Shown here piece by piece: positions 1 through 12,700 of a stretch of DNA of 64,000 nucleotides (the first letter of the stretch is position 1; each line of letters begins with the position of its first letter). The notes beneath the pieces are model-generated. The model was given only the letters and a program-made list of their open reading frames with translations. It was not told the origin of the DNA and made no database searches. The stretch is from contig BROG01000470.1 of assembly GCA_030159075.1 (NCBI GenBank), positions 247,001 to 311,000 on the forward strand, written 5' to 3'. Origin of the DNA: Atrina japonica. Its lineage: Eukaryota > Mollusca > Bivalvia > Pterioida > Pinnidae. A program made the position numbers and the translations under genes.

Positions 1-748
1 GACTTACTATCTCCTACATAAGACTTATTATCTCCTACGTAAGACTTACTTTCTCCTATGTAAGATTTATTCTCTCCTATGTAAGACTTAGTATCTCCTA
101 CGAAAGACTTATTATCTCCTATGTAAGACTTACTATCTCCTACATAAGACTTATTATCTCCTATGTAAGACTTACTATCGCCTACATAAGACTTATTATC
201 TCCTATGTAAGACTTACTTTCTCCTATGTAAGACTTATTATCTCCTATGTAAGACTTATTATCTCCTATGTAAGACGTACTATCGCCTACATAAGACTTA
301 TTATCTCCTATGTAAGACTTACTTTCTCCTATGTAAGACTTATTATCTCCTATGTAAGACTTACTATCTCCTACATAAGACTTATTATCTCCTATGTAAG
401 ACTTACTATCTCCTACATAAGACTTATTATCTTCTATGTAAGACTTAGTATCTCCTACGAAAGACTTATTATCTCCTATATAAGACTTACTATCTCCTAC
501 ATAAAACTTATTATCTCCTATGTAAGACTTATTATCTCCTATGTAAGACTTATAATATCCTACATAAGACCTAGTATTTCCTACCACAGACACTTGTTTC
601 TATCAACAGGGGGTCGAGGATACCGTACTGTCGACCCCATTGATAGAACAAGTGTCTGTGTCTCCTGCTTAAGACTTATTATCTCCTATGTAAGATTTAG
701 TATCTCCTACCTAAGGCTTAGTATCTCCTACATACTAATACGCTGCTA
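1..748. repeat. 21-bp minisatellite with alternating (42-bp) units
   Basis: Unit about AAGACTTATTATCTCCTATGT. Two unit variants (ending ACAT or ATGT, and starting GACTTACT or GACTTATT) tend to alternate, giving a 42-bp higher-order period. It is cut at 584-652 by a hairpin and continues to about 748. The array runs off the left edge. Confidence 0.95.
584..652. repeat. Hairpin inside the 21-bp minisatellite
   Basis: Arms of about 30 bp: CACAGACACTTGTTTCTATC ... and TTGATAGAACAAGTGTCTGT, with TCGACCCC at the inner ends. The arms differ by a few mismatches and small indels. It interrupts the array and may be a small foldback insertion. Confidence 0.75.
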
Positions 749-1886
749 TAGTAGAAACCCAGCTCAGAGCAGGTGCGGCCGTGCTAGTGTGTCCGCGGAC
801 GGTCACCTTTAGTTCCCGTTCAAGAACTAATTGGTACTCGCTTGGTCTGTTCCACCAGTGAATGGTAATGGCCCTTGGTTATCCTACTGGTAGAGCGTTC
901 GATACGTTTCAAGGGTGACAATAACTTTGAATCTGTCTTTTATCCTAATGCTTTTAGACCGTTGCTTCACCAAACGCCCGTCTTTAAAGGTGATTTTGTT
1001 TTGGGGTGGGTTTTTTTTTCGTTGGGGTTTGAAGCTTGGGTGCTTTTCACATTTGAAATAAACTATTACTGACTGATTTAAGATCATAAAAATGCGTCAA
1101 AATCTGTGAGATTTCGGGTAATTGGTGACGTCACCATACACGTAAAAAAAGTGTTAAGGGGTAAAATAAGACTGAAACTAGTAAGCAGGTAAACAAATCG
1201 GATTCCTGAAATTTTTTACAAGTAGATGTGTTGGGAAAAAAAACCTGACCTGTGCAATCGCGCATGAGTGTCAGTTCATTATAAATGTAATGACTTCTCC
1301 AATATCGATGATTGATTCAAAAAAGCGTAATCAAATTTACAATATTCGTAATTATAAGTGTTCACTTATTAAAGGGATTTTCGTCGTAATTTTCGCAAAA
1401 TGTGGAAGAAAAAACTTCCGTTCTTCAATTGATTATAATTAAGAGTGATTGCTTTCCAAATTGCGACAGCCCATCAGCTGATTGCTGGTTTTGAGAGCAA
1501 TAAGAGAGACTATTATTGAAATTAAACCTTTCGCATCACGATGTCAAATTTGTTGAGTTAAGTCGATAGGGGGCGTATCGCTGAACTGTATCTTTCTAAT
1601 GCTAGATCAGTATTAACTAAGTTACTGTTTTAATCACAGAGGCACCCTACAGGGTAATTTAATATATATGCTTATTTTAACATCTAAAATCCTATTTATA
1701 ATCGCACTAGATAATGCCAAAAAAAAAAACAACAAACAAACAAACAAACAAAAACAAAAAACTATTCTCGTAACCTTCTAATGAAGATATTTCTTTTTAT
1801 TTAAAGTTTTGTTTATCCCTTGAATAAAATAGCTCATTCATTTTTAATTATCTTTTGGGTAACCTTACAAAACATTTTTTTCGCAA

Positions 1887-1921
<35 letters not shown>

Positions 1922-1992
1922 GCACTAAAACCAACGACAATATATATCCTAGGGTGTCGGATCTAAGCAGTAGATACAAGTCAAGAAAAGAA
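749..1992. other. Non-coding, no gene seen
   Basis: AT-rich sequence with homopolymers, an (ACAA)n-like stretch near 1730-1760 and (TA)n at 1893-1921. No convincing coding frame or RNA gene. Confidence 0.5.
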
Positions 1993-2309
1993 TATATAAA
2001 GCACTAAAATGACTAACGACACGGACAAATGAAAGTCAAATTTTCGGGACGACCTGCTTTAGTTTTCCTCCTGTTTGATTTCAATTTTCATTTATTGCTT
2101 TATTACGCTGTACTTGTAATATGTAGCATTTCTTTCACTCTCCGATTGTGTGTGTGTGTGAGTTGGTGTTTGCGTGAGAGTGTGTAGGCCTATATGTACG
2201 TTTTTTTTACATGTTATTTTAATCGTTTTGTCCTGATGAAGGGACAGGTCGTCCCGAAAATTTGACATTCATTTTGTCTGTGTCGTTAGTCATTTTAGTG
2301 CTTTATATA
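1993..2309. mobile_element. Foldback element with about 63-bp inverted repeats, flanked by (TA)n
   Basis: The left arm (1993-2056) and right arm (2245-2309) are reverse complements with few differences; shared core CGTTAGTCATTTTAGTGCTT on the right arm. The inside is about 190 bp, non-coding. (TA)n tracts lie at 1893-1921 (separated by about 70 bp) and directly at 2298-2388. Family not known to me. Confidence 0.75.
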
Positions 2310-2312
2310 TAT

Positions 2313-2388
<76 letters not shown>
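2298..2388. repeat. (TA)n microsatellite
   Basis: About 45 near-perfect TA units. The open frames through it are artefacts. Confidence 0.95.
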
Positions 2389-2390
<2 letters not shown>

Positions 2391-5095
2391 GTGTTTGAGA
2401 GTTTATGTGACATACTGTATCATTGTAATAATCAACGTAAACTACTGTTGTCTTTGTTTTGTTATTTTTCTTTTCCTTTTTAGAATGCGTTTTTAGATTA
2501 TTTTCGAATAATTTGCAACTTTTATACATTGAAATAGCATTCTAAATTATACATTGAAATAGCATTCTAAATAAAGAAAAAACAATCGACTAATCCGAGT
2601 AGGATTAATAATCAAATATAATTTGAGGATTATTTTAATATAGTCTGCTCAATTAAGTAAAAAAAAGAGTCTCGGAAAATGTCTTTCAAAGAGAAATGCG
2701 AAAAATGCTAAATGCACCATTTTATGCAGGTTCTTCCTTTGAAAAACACAAAATTGGTAACGGACCAAGCTTTTTAGTGATCCGTAATTGCTACTCATCA
2801 TTTATTATATCGATTGTGTGTCGCTAAAAGAACTTGTGATAAAGAGTTATTTAAGTGAAGACCGCCATTTACAAATTAACCCCTTGTTCCGAGAGGAAGA
2901 TTTCAATGACACTGGCAAATCAAATTAAGTTTTAGGAGAAATAACAGCGAGACAAATTGATAATTTGTTCCTTTCAGAAAAAAAAAATCTGTTGTAGAAC
3001 CCTGGCATACGGTAGCAGTTCTTGTTTCATTCGTTTCGATATTTGGACAATTTTCTTTTCTTGCTTAGTATGTATTTGTATCTGTCAACAAAAACCATAG
3101 AAAAAAAAATAATTTGCAGACAAATTGTATTATTCATGTACTCACCTAATTGTATGTCTACAAAAGTTCATTTTAGGTGTCTTGGTTTATATAAATTCAT
3201 TTGTAAAAATGATGGAGAGAGAGAGAGAGAGAGAGAGAGGCAGAGAGCGAGACAGACAATAGAGAGACGGGTAAAGAGGGACAGACAGACAGAAAATCTT
3301 TTTTACAAGCATCTGCGTCTTAATTGGAGATGCATCTTCTTAAAACAATGCCATGTATTTTTCAGTTAATATAAACATTTTATGATAGAAAAGGTATATA
3401 ATAAATTAGTTTTATGAATTGTGGTAAAAGGTTACCATTATGTAAAATTTAACTCCTGTGTTATTTTCTGTCTTTTTTTATACAGTATTTAACGGTTTAA
3501 TGCTGCATATCCGCAAAAAGTATCTCTACCTTCAATATTCGAAATGTTGAGAAAAAATATATTTCTTCGGAGATCGGATATTTGATTATTATTTTAACTC
3601 GTCTTACTACAGCTTATCGTGTGTGTATTACAGATAATATGAATCCAGTCTGAATCTAGCTTACACAAAGCCGACGTCCTGTCAGCTGATCGATAACTAA
3701 GAGCTTTGACGGCCTATTTCTTCCATCCACACATTTTTGTCAACACAGCGTCCATTCATGATAGCTATCTCGATATGTCACGAAAACTCTTCAGGAAACT
3801 AAAACAAATAAAAAATGGCTATTTTTTGGAATCAATTATAAAATCTTTACAATAATGATAAAATGAAAATCGTGAAATTTCTCCGATCATCTCATATTAA
3901 TATTATCAAGATAATCTAACTTTTTTTTTTAAATATCGGCAAATTATAGTGCGATCTATTTAATATTTTGACGTGCTTTCATATTTATTGATTGTGTTAA
4001 CGGGGGGTAAAACAGAAACTGAAATTTAATGTATAAAATGGTAACATTCGGTTGGCCATTTTTCCATCTGTAACAGAAGCAATTTGGTTTAAATTTGTCC
4101 AATGATGTGAAAATAATATCAATAGCTACACTACTTGAAAATAATTATGAAAGTCTGTACAAGAAAATGACGGGAGAAAAAAACTCGCACAATACAATGC
4201 AAATTAACTCGATTTTCGACCAACCTAGTTCGAAGTATTTCTTTTGATATTATACCATAAAACAAGGGGCGTTATGAAAGAGCGAATGTATTCTCTAGCT
4301 CAACATACTGTGTATTGTAATAAAATAGTGGATCCAGCTTTTCTTACACATAAAAAAGCTAATTGTCATTTCCAGCCAAACTCGTATGCCATTAAATTAG
4401 ATCAATGAATCATAAATTCTTTTCAGAATCCTTTAAATCCTCGTAACATTAGGCAGAATAGCCCAACGAAAACATATTGCAATTCACTTGAATACATCTG
4501 TGAAATGAATGTACAATAAGCAAATGAGGGCTACAAGTCTATAAGGAGCAATTTGAATGGCTTTAAAGAGGTAAATATGTTTAAGTTATCACAAACGAGA
4601 CATATTATACAACGTACTTCATGATACAGCCAATCTTCTATTGTTGGTGAACGTAAAGCACAAACTGTTTAATGTCCAATAGAGAAAACAGCACACCTGG
4701 ATAAACGATAATTTAGAATAGGATAGGTATACACAATTGTCCGGCGGCGTGGTTGCCCACCTGTCTCGAATATTATGTGACGGTCGTTTTACAAGATGGA
4801 CCGTCCCCGTCAAGTAACATAAATAAAACAGGAAATTATCCCAATTGTAATGGATTTATGTAAACTTTAAATATCTCCTCCTGACTTATCCCAAACTTAA
4901 CCAATCAAAAACATGAATTCAGATGTATTAAATCTTACATTTGTTTAGAATCTAAAACCTTAATAACCCTGATCATGCTAAGCTTACATATGTTATATGT
5001 ATATCACATGTACATAATGATCAAGAGTTTTCTTTCAGATAAAAGCGAATAAAGTCCCATGAAATTGACCTGCTTTATCCATTTCTCATTTCAGT
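2389..5095. other. Intergenic, no gene seen
   Basis: AT-rich. It includes a short GA-repeat (about 3211-3245) and a duplicated 23-30 bp stretch near 2527-2571. Nothing coding was found. Confidence 0.5.
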
Positions 5096-5970
5096 ACTGT
5101 TGTTTTCCGTGTTGTAATGGTCAAACTTTAAATCGTTTTCCGTATTGTAATATTCAGAACTTTTGTTTTCCGTATTATAATGATCAGAACTTTTGTTATC
5201 GGTATTGTAGTGATCAGAACTTTTGTTTTCCGTATTATAATGATCAGAACTTTTGTTATCGGTATTGTAATGATAAGAACTTTTGTTTTCCGTATTATAA
5301 TAATCAGAACTTTTGTTTTCCGTATTGTAATGATCAGAACTTTTGTTTTCCGTATTGTAATGATCAGAACTTTTGTTTTCCGTATTGTAATGATCAGAAC
5401 TTTTGTTTTCCGTATTGTAATGGTCAGAACTTTTGTTTTCCGTATTATAATGATCAGAACTTTTGTTTTCCGTATTGTAATGATCAGAACTTTTGTTTTC
5501 CGTATTGTAATGATCAGAACTTTTGTTTTCCGTATTGTAATGATCAGAACTTTTGTTTTCCGTATTGTAATGATCAGAACTTTTGTTTTCCGTATTGTAA
5601 TGATCAGAACTTTTGTTATCGGTATTGTAATGATCAGAACTTTTGTTATCCGTATTATAATGATCAGAACTTTTGTTTTCCGTATTGTAATGATCAGAAC
5701 TTTTGTTTTCCGTATTGTAATGATCAGAACTTTTGTTTTCCGTATTGTAATGATCAGAACTTTTGTTTTCCGTATTGTAATGGTCAGAACTTTAAATTGT
5801 TTTCCGTGTTATAATTGCCAGAACTTTTGTTTTCCATATTTTAATGATCGGATCTTTTGTTTTCTGTATTGTAATGGTCAGAACTTTTGTTTTCCGTATT
5901 GTAATGATCAGAACTCTCATTTTCCATATTGTAATGGTTAGGACTTTTATTTTCCTTATTGTAATGGTCA
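5096..5970. repeat. 30-bp minisatellite, about 29 units
   Basis: Unit TTTTGTTTTCCGTATTGTAA + TGATCAGAAC. The first part and edges are degenerate and the middle is near-identical. Because 30 is divisible by three, two plus-strand frames stay open with 10-residue repeats (NQNFCFPYCND and a shifted version). No other evidence of coding. Confidence 0.95.
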
Positions 5971-8052
5971 TAACCTTAATTTGTCTGTACATTAAATCTG
6001 GAATTAATTCCATAAAAATGCAAAAATGAATATTCAACATGTTTTATTGATAAAAATTCACAATATTAGCTAGAAATACCTTGGACGGATGCTACATTGC
6101 AATTAACATCTATAACACACTCATCAGACCTCAATAACAGTCCTATATGTACAAAAATAAATTATGAAAAATGTCAAAAACTTCATTATCCTATACAGAC
6201 ATATTCCACAATAATTCAACCCTATGACACCTGAATGATATGATGATCAAAGTAGTGCTCTCAGAAGTCACCAGAACCACAAATTTATACACAGATCTTT
6301 ATTCCAAATATTACACTTTCCTACCGAGAGAATATAAATAACTCCAGCTTGAGCTAAACTGAAACATGGATTCCCCTGTTTTATTGACACATTCATTCAA
6401 GGATGCTCATACAGAGACAAATACAATTGTAATACAGATATATGAGAGCCCTAAAAGAAAAGAAAAAGAGGCCCAAGGGGCCTTAAGGCGCTCACCTGGC
6501 AAATGTCATCAATTATACTACTATGCTTACCCTACATTATTCCTAACAACTTTCTCATGTATCTTTGTATACAAAAAAAACCCCATCAGTTTTGAGTTAA
6601 TAAGCCACTTGTATAAAACATTTGCAGTGCCCGCTAAAGGCTGTTTTATAAATAGATAGCATTTTTATTGGCAAAGTAGATATCGACTTAAAAATCATGG
6701 TATTACATTTTAAAGAAATCTGATCACTGGTTTCTGAGAAGAATATTTTTAAAGTTGTGTCAAGTTTTTGACCTTCGGGCTGGGTGAGCTAGAAGACCAT
6801 CAAGACCCCAATTTTTCTACAGAATTCCTGGTCCTGGGGTCATTAATTTGCCAATTTCTGTTGGTCTACAGGTTCATCGAAATAATGTATTAACACGGGG
6901 AAATACACGTAACTCGTGGTGTTGATATTCACATTTAAAGTGTTGATAAGTGTGTGAATTGAAGAAACAGTGAACAAGTTTTTGATAAAATTACATGTAT
7001 ACACGATATATTATGGGCTGCCTGTGCAGGACATGAGGTTAATTTTACACTACTCACAATCCGCGAATTCAACCTGTGGTTATGCCAAGAGAGAGAGACA
7101 TGAAAATTACTGTCTAATTATACCCACGTACAATATTCTATTTGTTACATGTCCCAGAGTCTAAATTAATTTTATAGATTGTATCCTTACTTTCTGTCTC
7201 AGACTTTCGGTCTCAGGCTTTTGGGTTACAGTCGAAAATAGATTATAAAAATTCATTTTTGTTCTTCGTTAACTGAAGATGCTAAATATCAAGTTTAAAG
7301 AGAATCGGCTCGGCTTGTTTTTCAGAAGTTGAAAACAGTTTGTTTGTTAGAATGGAATTTTACGCCACACTGAACAATTTTTCAGTTATATGGTGTCTGT
7401 CTGCCAGTTTTTAATGTTGGAGGAGAGAACCAGGTTGCATTGTACCCAAGAACAGAACACCGGCCTTCCGCAAGTAAATTAGCAAACTTTCTCCGAAAAT
7501 CAGCTTAGTTCAAATGTGCACAACAGACTGCAACAAATCACAATGTTTTATTCAATGTAAACATATAAAAAAAAAACTTGCCATCAACTTCATGCTGCTA
7601 GCACAGCGCAATAAATAAATACATCTATAGATAGCATGTAGAGAGTACTAAACAAGGGAAATAATTCCCATAAAAAAAAAAACCCTAGATCTGCAATATA
7701 ATTTAAATAAAGCATTCTTGTGAAAATTAACAGAATGATAGAAACAGAATGAAAGATAAAAGAAAAGACAAAACAAATGTTTGGTATAAGAGACTGAATC
7801 GCTAAACAAAAATAAACAAAAAGAATAAACTGAACAAAATTATTTTTCTTATTTTCAGCACACACTAGATCAAGTTCATCTGCATGACATGGTTCATTTG
7901 GCTCAATTACAACATAGTAGTCTTAATGTTTTCTGCCCTCATTTGCATCTAATCATGCATACCATACACAAGCACTTTGACAACTATAATGAAAAGGCCA
8001 AATATGGCTATATCCTCTGATATTATACATTCATATTTACACATAAAATATC
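5971..8052. other. Intergenic, degenerate repeats only
   Basis: Contains a degenerate dispersed repeat (about 6440-6780), a SINE-tail fragment at 7355-7490 and AT-rich sequence. No gene recognised. Confidence 0.45.
7355..7490 (-). mobile_element. SINE 3'-tail fragment
   Basis: On the minus strand it reads CTGAAAAATTGTTCAGTGTG then GCGTAAAATTC, preceded by a conserved GGAGGAGAGAACC-type block (plus orientation). It shares this layout with 51869-51988 and 53621-53750. Confidence 0.6.
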
Positions 8053-8140
8053 TAACTCATCCACCCCTGAAAAACATGGACTCATCTATAAATCAATGAT
8101 TTAGGCCAGTCCAAATGTGTCTTTAGAGGTGAATGAGTTA
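8053..8140. repeat. 88-bp palindromic repeat, copy 1
   Basis: Begins TAACTCATCCACCCCTGAAA and ends TTTAGAGGTGAATGAGTTA, so the ends are inverted repeats of about 19 bp. Its centre holds ATGGACTC and GGCCAGTCCAAATGTG. At least nine further copies are in the window. Confidence 0.85.
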
Positions 8141-8167
8141 ATAACCATTGAATTAAACCCTGGACTG

Positions 8168-8262
8168 AGTTGCACAATACGTTGTTAAATTTTACCTATG
8201 GTAAGCCTATTGGTTTAACATTAGTTAACTTCAAGTTAAATATAACAACATATTGTGCAACC
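8168..8262. repeat. 95-bp foldback element
   Basis: Ends are inverted repeats of about 25 bp: AGTTGCACAATACGTTGTTA and TAACAACATATTGTGCAACC. Non-coding, MITE-like. Confidence 0.75.
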
Positions 8263-8300
8263 AAATCCTGGTCTTAATAAATATCATTTTTCCAATAACC

Positions 8301-8403
8301 AAGGCCCAGCACAATAAAACTTGAGAAAATTGTTTGGTCTGAGAATATTTTTTACCTCGCCTGCTTCACCAATCAGAAAGCCAGAATGGCTGAAGTTGAG
8401 AAA
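8301..8403. repeat. CCAAT-containing dispersed repeat, copy 1
   Basis: Shares AAGGCCCAGCAC, TCTGAGAATATT and CCAATCAGA with copies at 17844 and 63047. Confidence 0.6.
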
Positions 8404-8793
8404 CAATTTTCCGGCTACTTTTTGGGGGGATGGTGAGCCATGATCCTGAGTACATGATAACGGAGAAGAGTTTAGCTGGAATCACTAATAGACATCTCAA
8501 AGATAACTGACAACAAACAACAACAAATAAATGGACGACAAGAAAAACAAACAATAATTTACTGTCAACATAAATATACTTATCATCCTCACACTCAGAC
8601 TTTTTATCAATGTGTGTAAAATGTGTAAATGAAATAGATTTTCCTCTCTGTGAATCACATATCACAACAGACATTATGATATACCCTAACTTTCCAGGTT
8701 CAAAGATAATTAATATACCTGCCTAATGCATTGCTCAATCAGAGCAAAGGATGGAAAAAAACTTAAAAAAAAAAGAATGTTGTATGAAATCTT

Positions 8794-8882
8794 TAACCTA
8801 TCTACCCCTGAAAAATAATGGACACTTCTGTAAATCAATGACTTACACCAGTCCAAATGTGTCCTCAGGGAGGAATAAGTTA
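8794..8882. repeat. 88-bp palindromic repeat, copy 2
   Basis: Same layout as 8053-8140, with inner GACACTTCTGTAAATCAATG; right end degenerate. Confidence 0.8.
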
Positions 8883-9093
8883 ACATGAGGCAGAACACAA
8901 AAATTTGAATCATCTGTGTAAACTTATATCAATCTGACTTGTTCACTAAACATGCTCAGACCCAAAATTGTTTAAGAAATTGTGCTTTTTTCCTTTCTTC
9001 TCTCTCAACAATCTTGATTTTATCTGATTGGAAATGAGAAGAAAAACATATGAACAGAAACAAAAGAAAAAAATTCTTGATATATTACAGATA

Positions 9094-9143
9094 TTGCATC
9101 GAAATTGTTGTAATGATACTACATTACAACAATTTTGATGCAG
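9094..9143 (-). repeat. Short near-perfect hairpin downstream of IFT54
   Basis: 22-bp arms (CATTACAACAATTTTGATGC and its complement with one change) around a 6-base loop. About 0.5 kb past the IFT54 stop, so possibly in its 3' UTR or just beyond. Confidence 0.7.
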
Positions 9144-9635
9144 TTTAAAACAGAATTAATGATAAATATAATAATTCAATACTTTTAGAACTATTGCTAG
9201 AAATTAATATAAAATAACAGAAATTGTATTACACCATAAGAATCTAGTCTGTCCAGTCCCTAGTTATCTCCCCTGAATTTATCTTTGTATTCTGTTATTC
9301 TTTTTGTTTGGTTTTTTTTTTTTTTTTTTATTCTTTGTTTTTTTCATCGATGTCTGGTTTTTAGCACTTAAACAAAGTATTGTTCTTAAGAATAATTTTT
9401 TATGTCTCTGAGGCAAATAAGAACTTATTCCAGTCTTCTGAAGTTCTCACACCTAATTATGTGAACTTTTAAGTACATCAGTTTTCTCTACTTCATTATG
9501 TCTCTTCTTCGGAATGTGTAAAAATGACTTTTGAGTTGGTCCCTTGGCCACATGCAGATATGTCATGGCTGTGATATGGTAGATGTCATCTAAGCAGTTT
9601 AAAAGGTCAGATATCAGAGTTATTTCCCCTTGCTC
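9144..9635 (-). promoter_or_regulatory. Presumed IFT54 3' untranslated region
   Basis: Directly after the stop in gene direction. A long T-run lies at 9310-9330 on the plus strand. No single poly(A) signal stands out. Confidence 0.35.
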
Positions 9636-9792
9636 TCATGATTTAGCTATACTGCGTAACATTTTGTCTATTTTTTGGTCATTTCTCATAATATTGGACT
9701 TCACTGCAGCTATCAGGTCCAACTGGTCTTTAATAGCCTGGTCAACCTCACTAAGCTGTGCCCTCAAAGGTTCAATAGCTTTGTCTGTGATG
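9636..9792 (-). CDS. TRAF3IP1: IFT54 last coding exon
   Basis: 157 bp from acceptor TTTACTCCAG to a stop. It encodes 51 residues plus one split codon, including [20 protein letters not shown] and [12 protein letters not shown], the end of the coiled coil. The length matches the family C terminus. Confidence 0.94.
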
Positions 9793-12700
9793 CTGGAGTA
9801 AAGAAAAATAACACAAAATGATACAGATGACAAAATCAATTTCTTTTTTCTGTTTGAAATTAATACTTAATGTCAAAATAACAAATATTTAGTTAGATGA
9901 CAATAACAACAAATTTTTATGGTGAAAGAAAAAATGCTAAAGCAAATGTTTTCATGGGAATATCACCAGCAAGTAAACTGGCATTTTATCAACCCTCCCC
10001 CCTCCACTACCACCCCCTTAAAAACAATGGCATAAGATAAGATTTAGTAAGGCTCAAACCCTCACTAACCAACGCTGAGTAAACCCAAAGATCTTAATTA
10101 TTGATAAAGATTTTTAAGTCCATTAACTCTGGACAAATTCATCTTAGGTTCATTGATAAAAAGGAACATACGGTATGTAATTACAATTAGAGGATCTCCT
10201 CCATCCCCAAACCCAACCCATCAAATCTTTTCCAGGGCATAAAAACACTCTGCAGACTGCAGATTTAATATTAAAGAGATAAACATTATATGTTCTATAC
10301 ACTTGGGGTTTGTATTACCTTCTTTCTCTCTTTAGCTCTAACGTGTGTTCTTTATTTTCTGCTTTCCATCGTTCAAGTTCTTTCTGCATGGAGTCGAGAT
10401 CTTCCTGTACGTAGTCCATGACTTTACCTAGAGGATTCGCACTACGGGTCAATGTCTGAATACTTGTTCGTAATTTTTCAATTTCTTTTTGTACCTGTTG
10501 ACGCTGTTTCTGCCTCTGAGCATCCGATACTTTTGGTCGTTCCTGCATCAAAGAACAATTTGTTTATGTTGTGTGTTTATGTTGTTTAAGTTGATACAAA
10601 GATACATCCCTGGATGAAGTAGATTGGATACCTCAATACATCCAGAAGTCTTATTCATGTAAAGCAGATCCAAAGGCATATTTCAATATTTTTTCCTAAA
10701 AAGAATATTATTCTTAGTTGACCAGCTTTAAAGTCGGCCCCCACCCATCCCCAGCAATGTGGATACTTTGTAAATACTCAGACTAATGTGTGAGTATATA
10801 AGTAGATCTACACTTTGTTCAGTTTATATAAATACTTCAATTTCAGTTAGACTCCTTCAATATTTCAAAATTTCTTTGTGGTTTTCCCTCAAACTTTTTT
10901 TAATCTCTTAATCTCGCAAATCACGTTTTTACTTATGAAACTGATTATATATAAGTTAACATCTTCCTCTAACCATCTATCTAAAGATAAAGAATTTATT
11001 TCTTCTCATACATGACTATTTCAATTGTAGATAATGGTCAGGTGATACTTAGGTTTTCAAAAGTGGATAACGAATGGATGATAGTTAAGATTTCAATGGT
11101 GAATAAAGATCAGGTGATGCTTACAATTTCAATTGTGGATAACGAACAGGCAATACTTAAGATTTCAACTGTAGGTAAGGATTAGGGGATACTTTAGATT
11201 TCAACTGTAGGTAAGGATTAGGGGATACTTAAGATTTCAACTGTAGGTAAGGATTAGGGGATACTTAAGCTGTCAACTGTAGGTAAGGATTAGGGGATAC
11301 TTAAGCTGTCAACTGTAGATAAGGATTAGGGGATACTTAAGCTGTCAACTGTAGGTAAGGATTAGGGGATACTTAAGATTTCAACTGTAGGTAAGGATTA
11401 CGGGGACACTTAAGCTGTCAACTGTAGATACGGATCGGGCGATACTTACAATTTCCGTCTTCTTTGTGTGTTGTTGACTACCACTCTCCAACTCTTTTTT
11501 AGTTTCTAACATTTTCTTTACTAAACCTCCATGATCATCATCATCTTCCTCTTCCTGGCGATGCATCACTGTCTGTGAAATTCAATGAAAAAATAGAATT
11601 ATTATTGAAGCTACAAAAGTTTTCCATATCAATAAAGCAAATGTTTAAAATGTCATATAACTTTGGAACATCTAAAGTGACGTAAGTAAAATTTTTAACT
11701 CCGGTGTTTGATCTATATGACATTCAAAGATTTTAATTTTGTTTGTTTGTTGTTTTATATCCCATCAAGAATTTTTTACTTATATTGAGATGTCACCAGC
11801 TTTGGGTGAAGTGCCACAAATTTTGACCTGTGCTAAGGAATGACGCTAAGGCAGTGGGGGTTCTTCTTTTACGTGCCACGCCTGTCATGACGCGGGACCT
11901 CAGATTTAAGTCTCCTCCAAAAGACCCAGGATTTCTTTTTGTATGCCGAGCATTTGGCGAAGGTACAGTCATTACAATTTTTAAAAGTCTTTGGTATGAC
12001 CCTGTAACAGGAATTGAACTTGGTACCTTCTGATTGTGAGTCGAATGCTATATAACTAGATCATCACCAGCGGTCTAAATATCTGAAAGGATCTGGTTGA
12101 CACTAATCAGTCAAAATCAAATTCTTGCAGCAATCCTTACCTGATCTGGCTCTATCAAAACCTTGCCTGATCTGGCTCTGTCAAAACCTTACCCTCTATC
12201 AAACCTTCCCTTATCTGGCTCTATCAAAACCTTCCTTTATCTGGCTCTATCAAAACCTTACCTGATCTGGCTCTATCAAAACCTTACCTGATCTGGCTCT
12301 ATCAAAACCTTTCTCTCTATCAAATCTTCCCTTATCTGGCTCTATCAAAACCTTACCTGAACTGCTCTATCATACCTTACCTGAACCAGACATGATTTTG
12401 GGTCATAAAATAAAAAAGTAGTAAAACATGGGATGCAAAACCTTAACACTGGGGGAGGGGGGGGGGGTTTAAGCCCCAAGACCCCAGAAGCTCTGGATAA
12501 AATGGTGCAAAATCCTGCATTCTTGTCATTTCCTGGCACCTTAAATGACTTTAAAAAATTTAAGATTTTTTTAGAAATATTTTTTACTCACATTTGCTTA
12601 TTTTGGCAATAAAAATTGGGAGCAAGTATTTTCGGCACTTCCAAAATCATGTTTTAAAACTTGATTTAAATTAATCATGAAATATTAATTGATCTATAAA

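Noticed and set aside
1..748. CRISPR array
   Set aside because: Regular 21-bp units with no unique spacers, in a eukaryotic context; it is a minisatellite.
5059..5941. Two long open frames with 10-residue repeats (NQNFCFPYCND and a shifted version)
   Set aside because: The 30-bp tandem unit is divisible by three and lacks stops by chance. Two overlapping frames are equally open and nothing else supports coding.
9094..9143. microRNA precursor
   Set aside because: Six-base loop and 22-bp stem only; precursor stems are normally longer with a larger loop.
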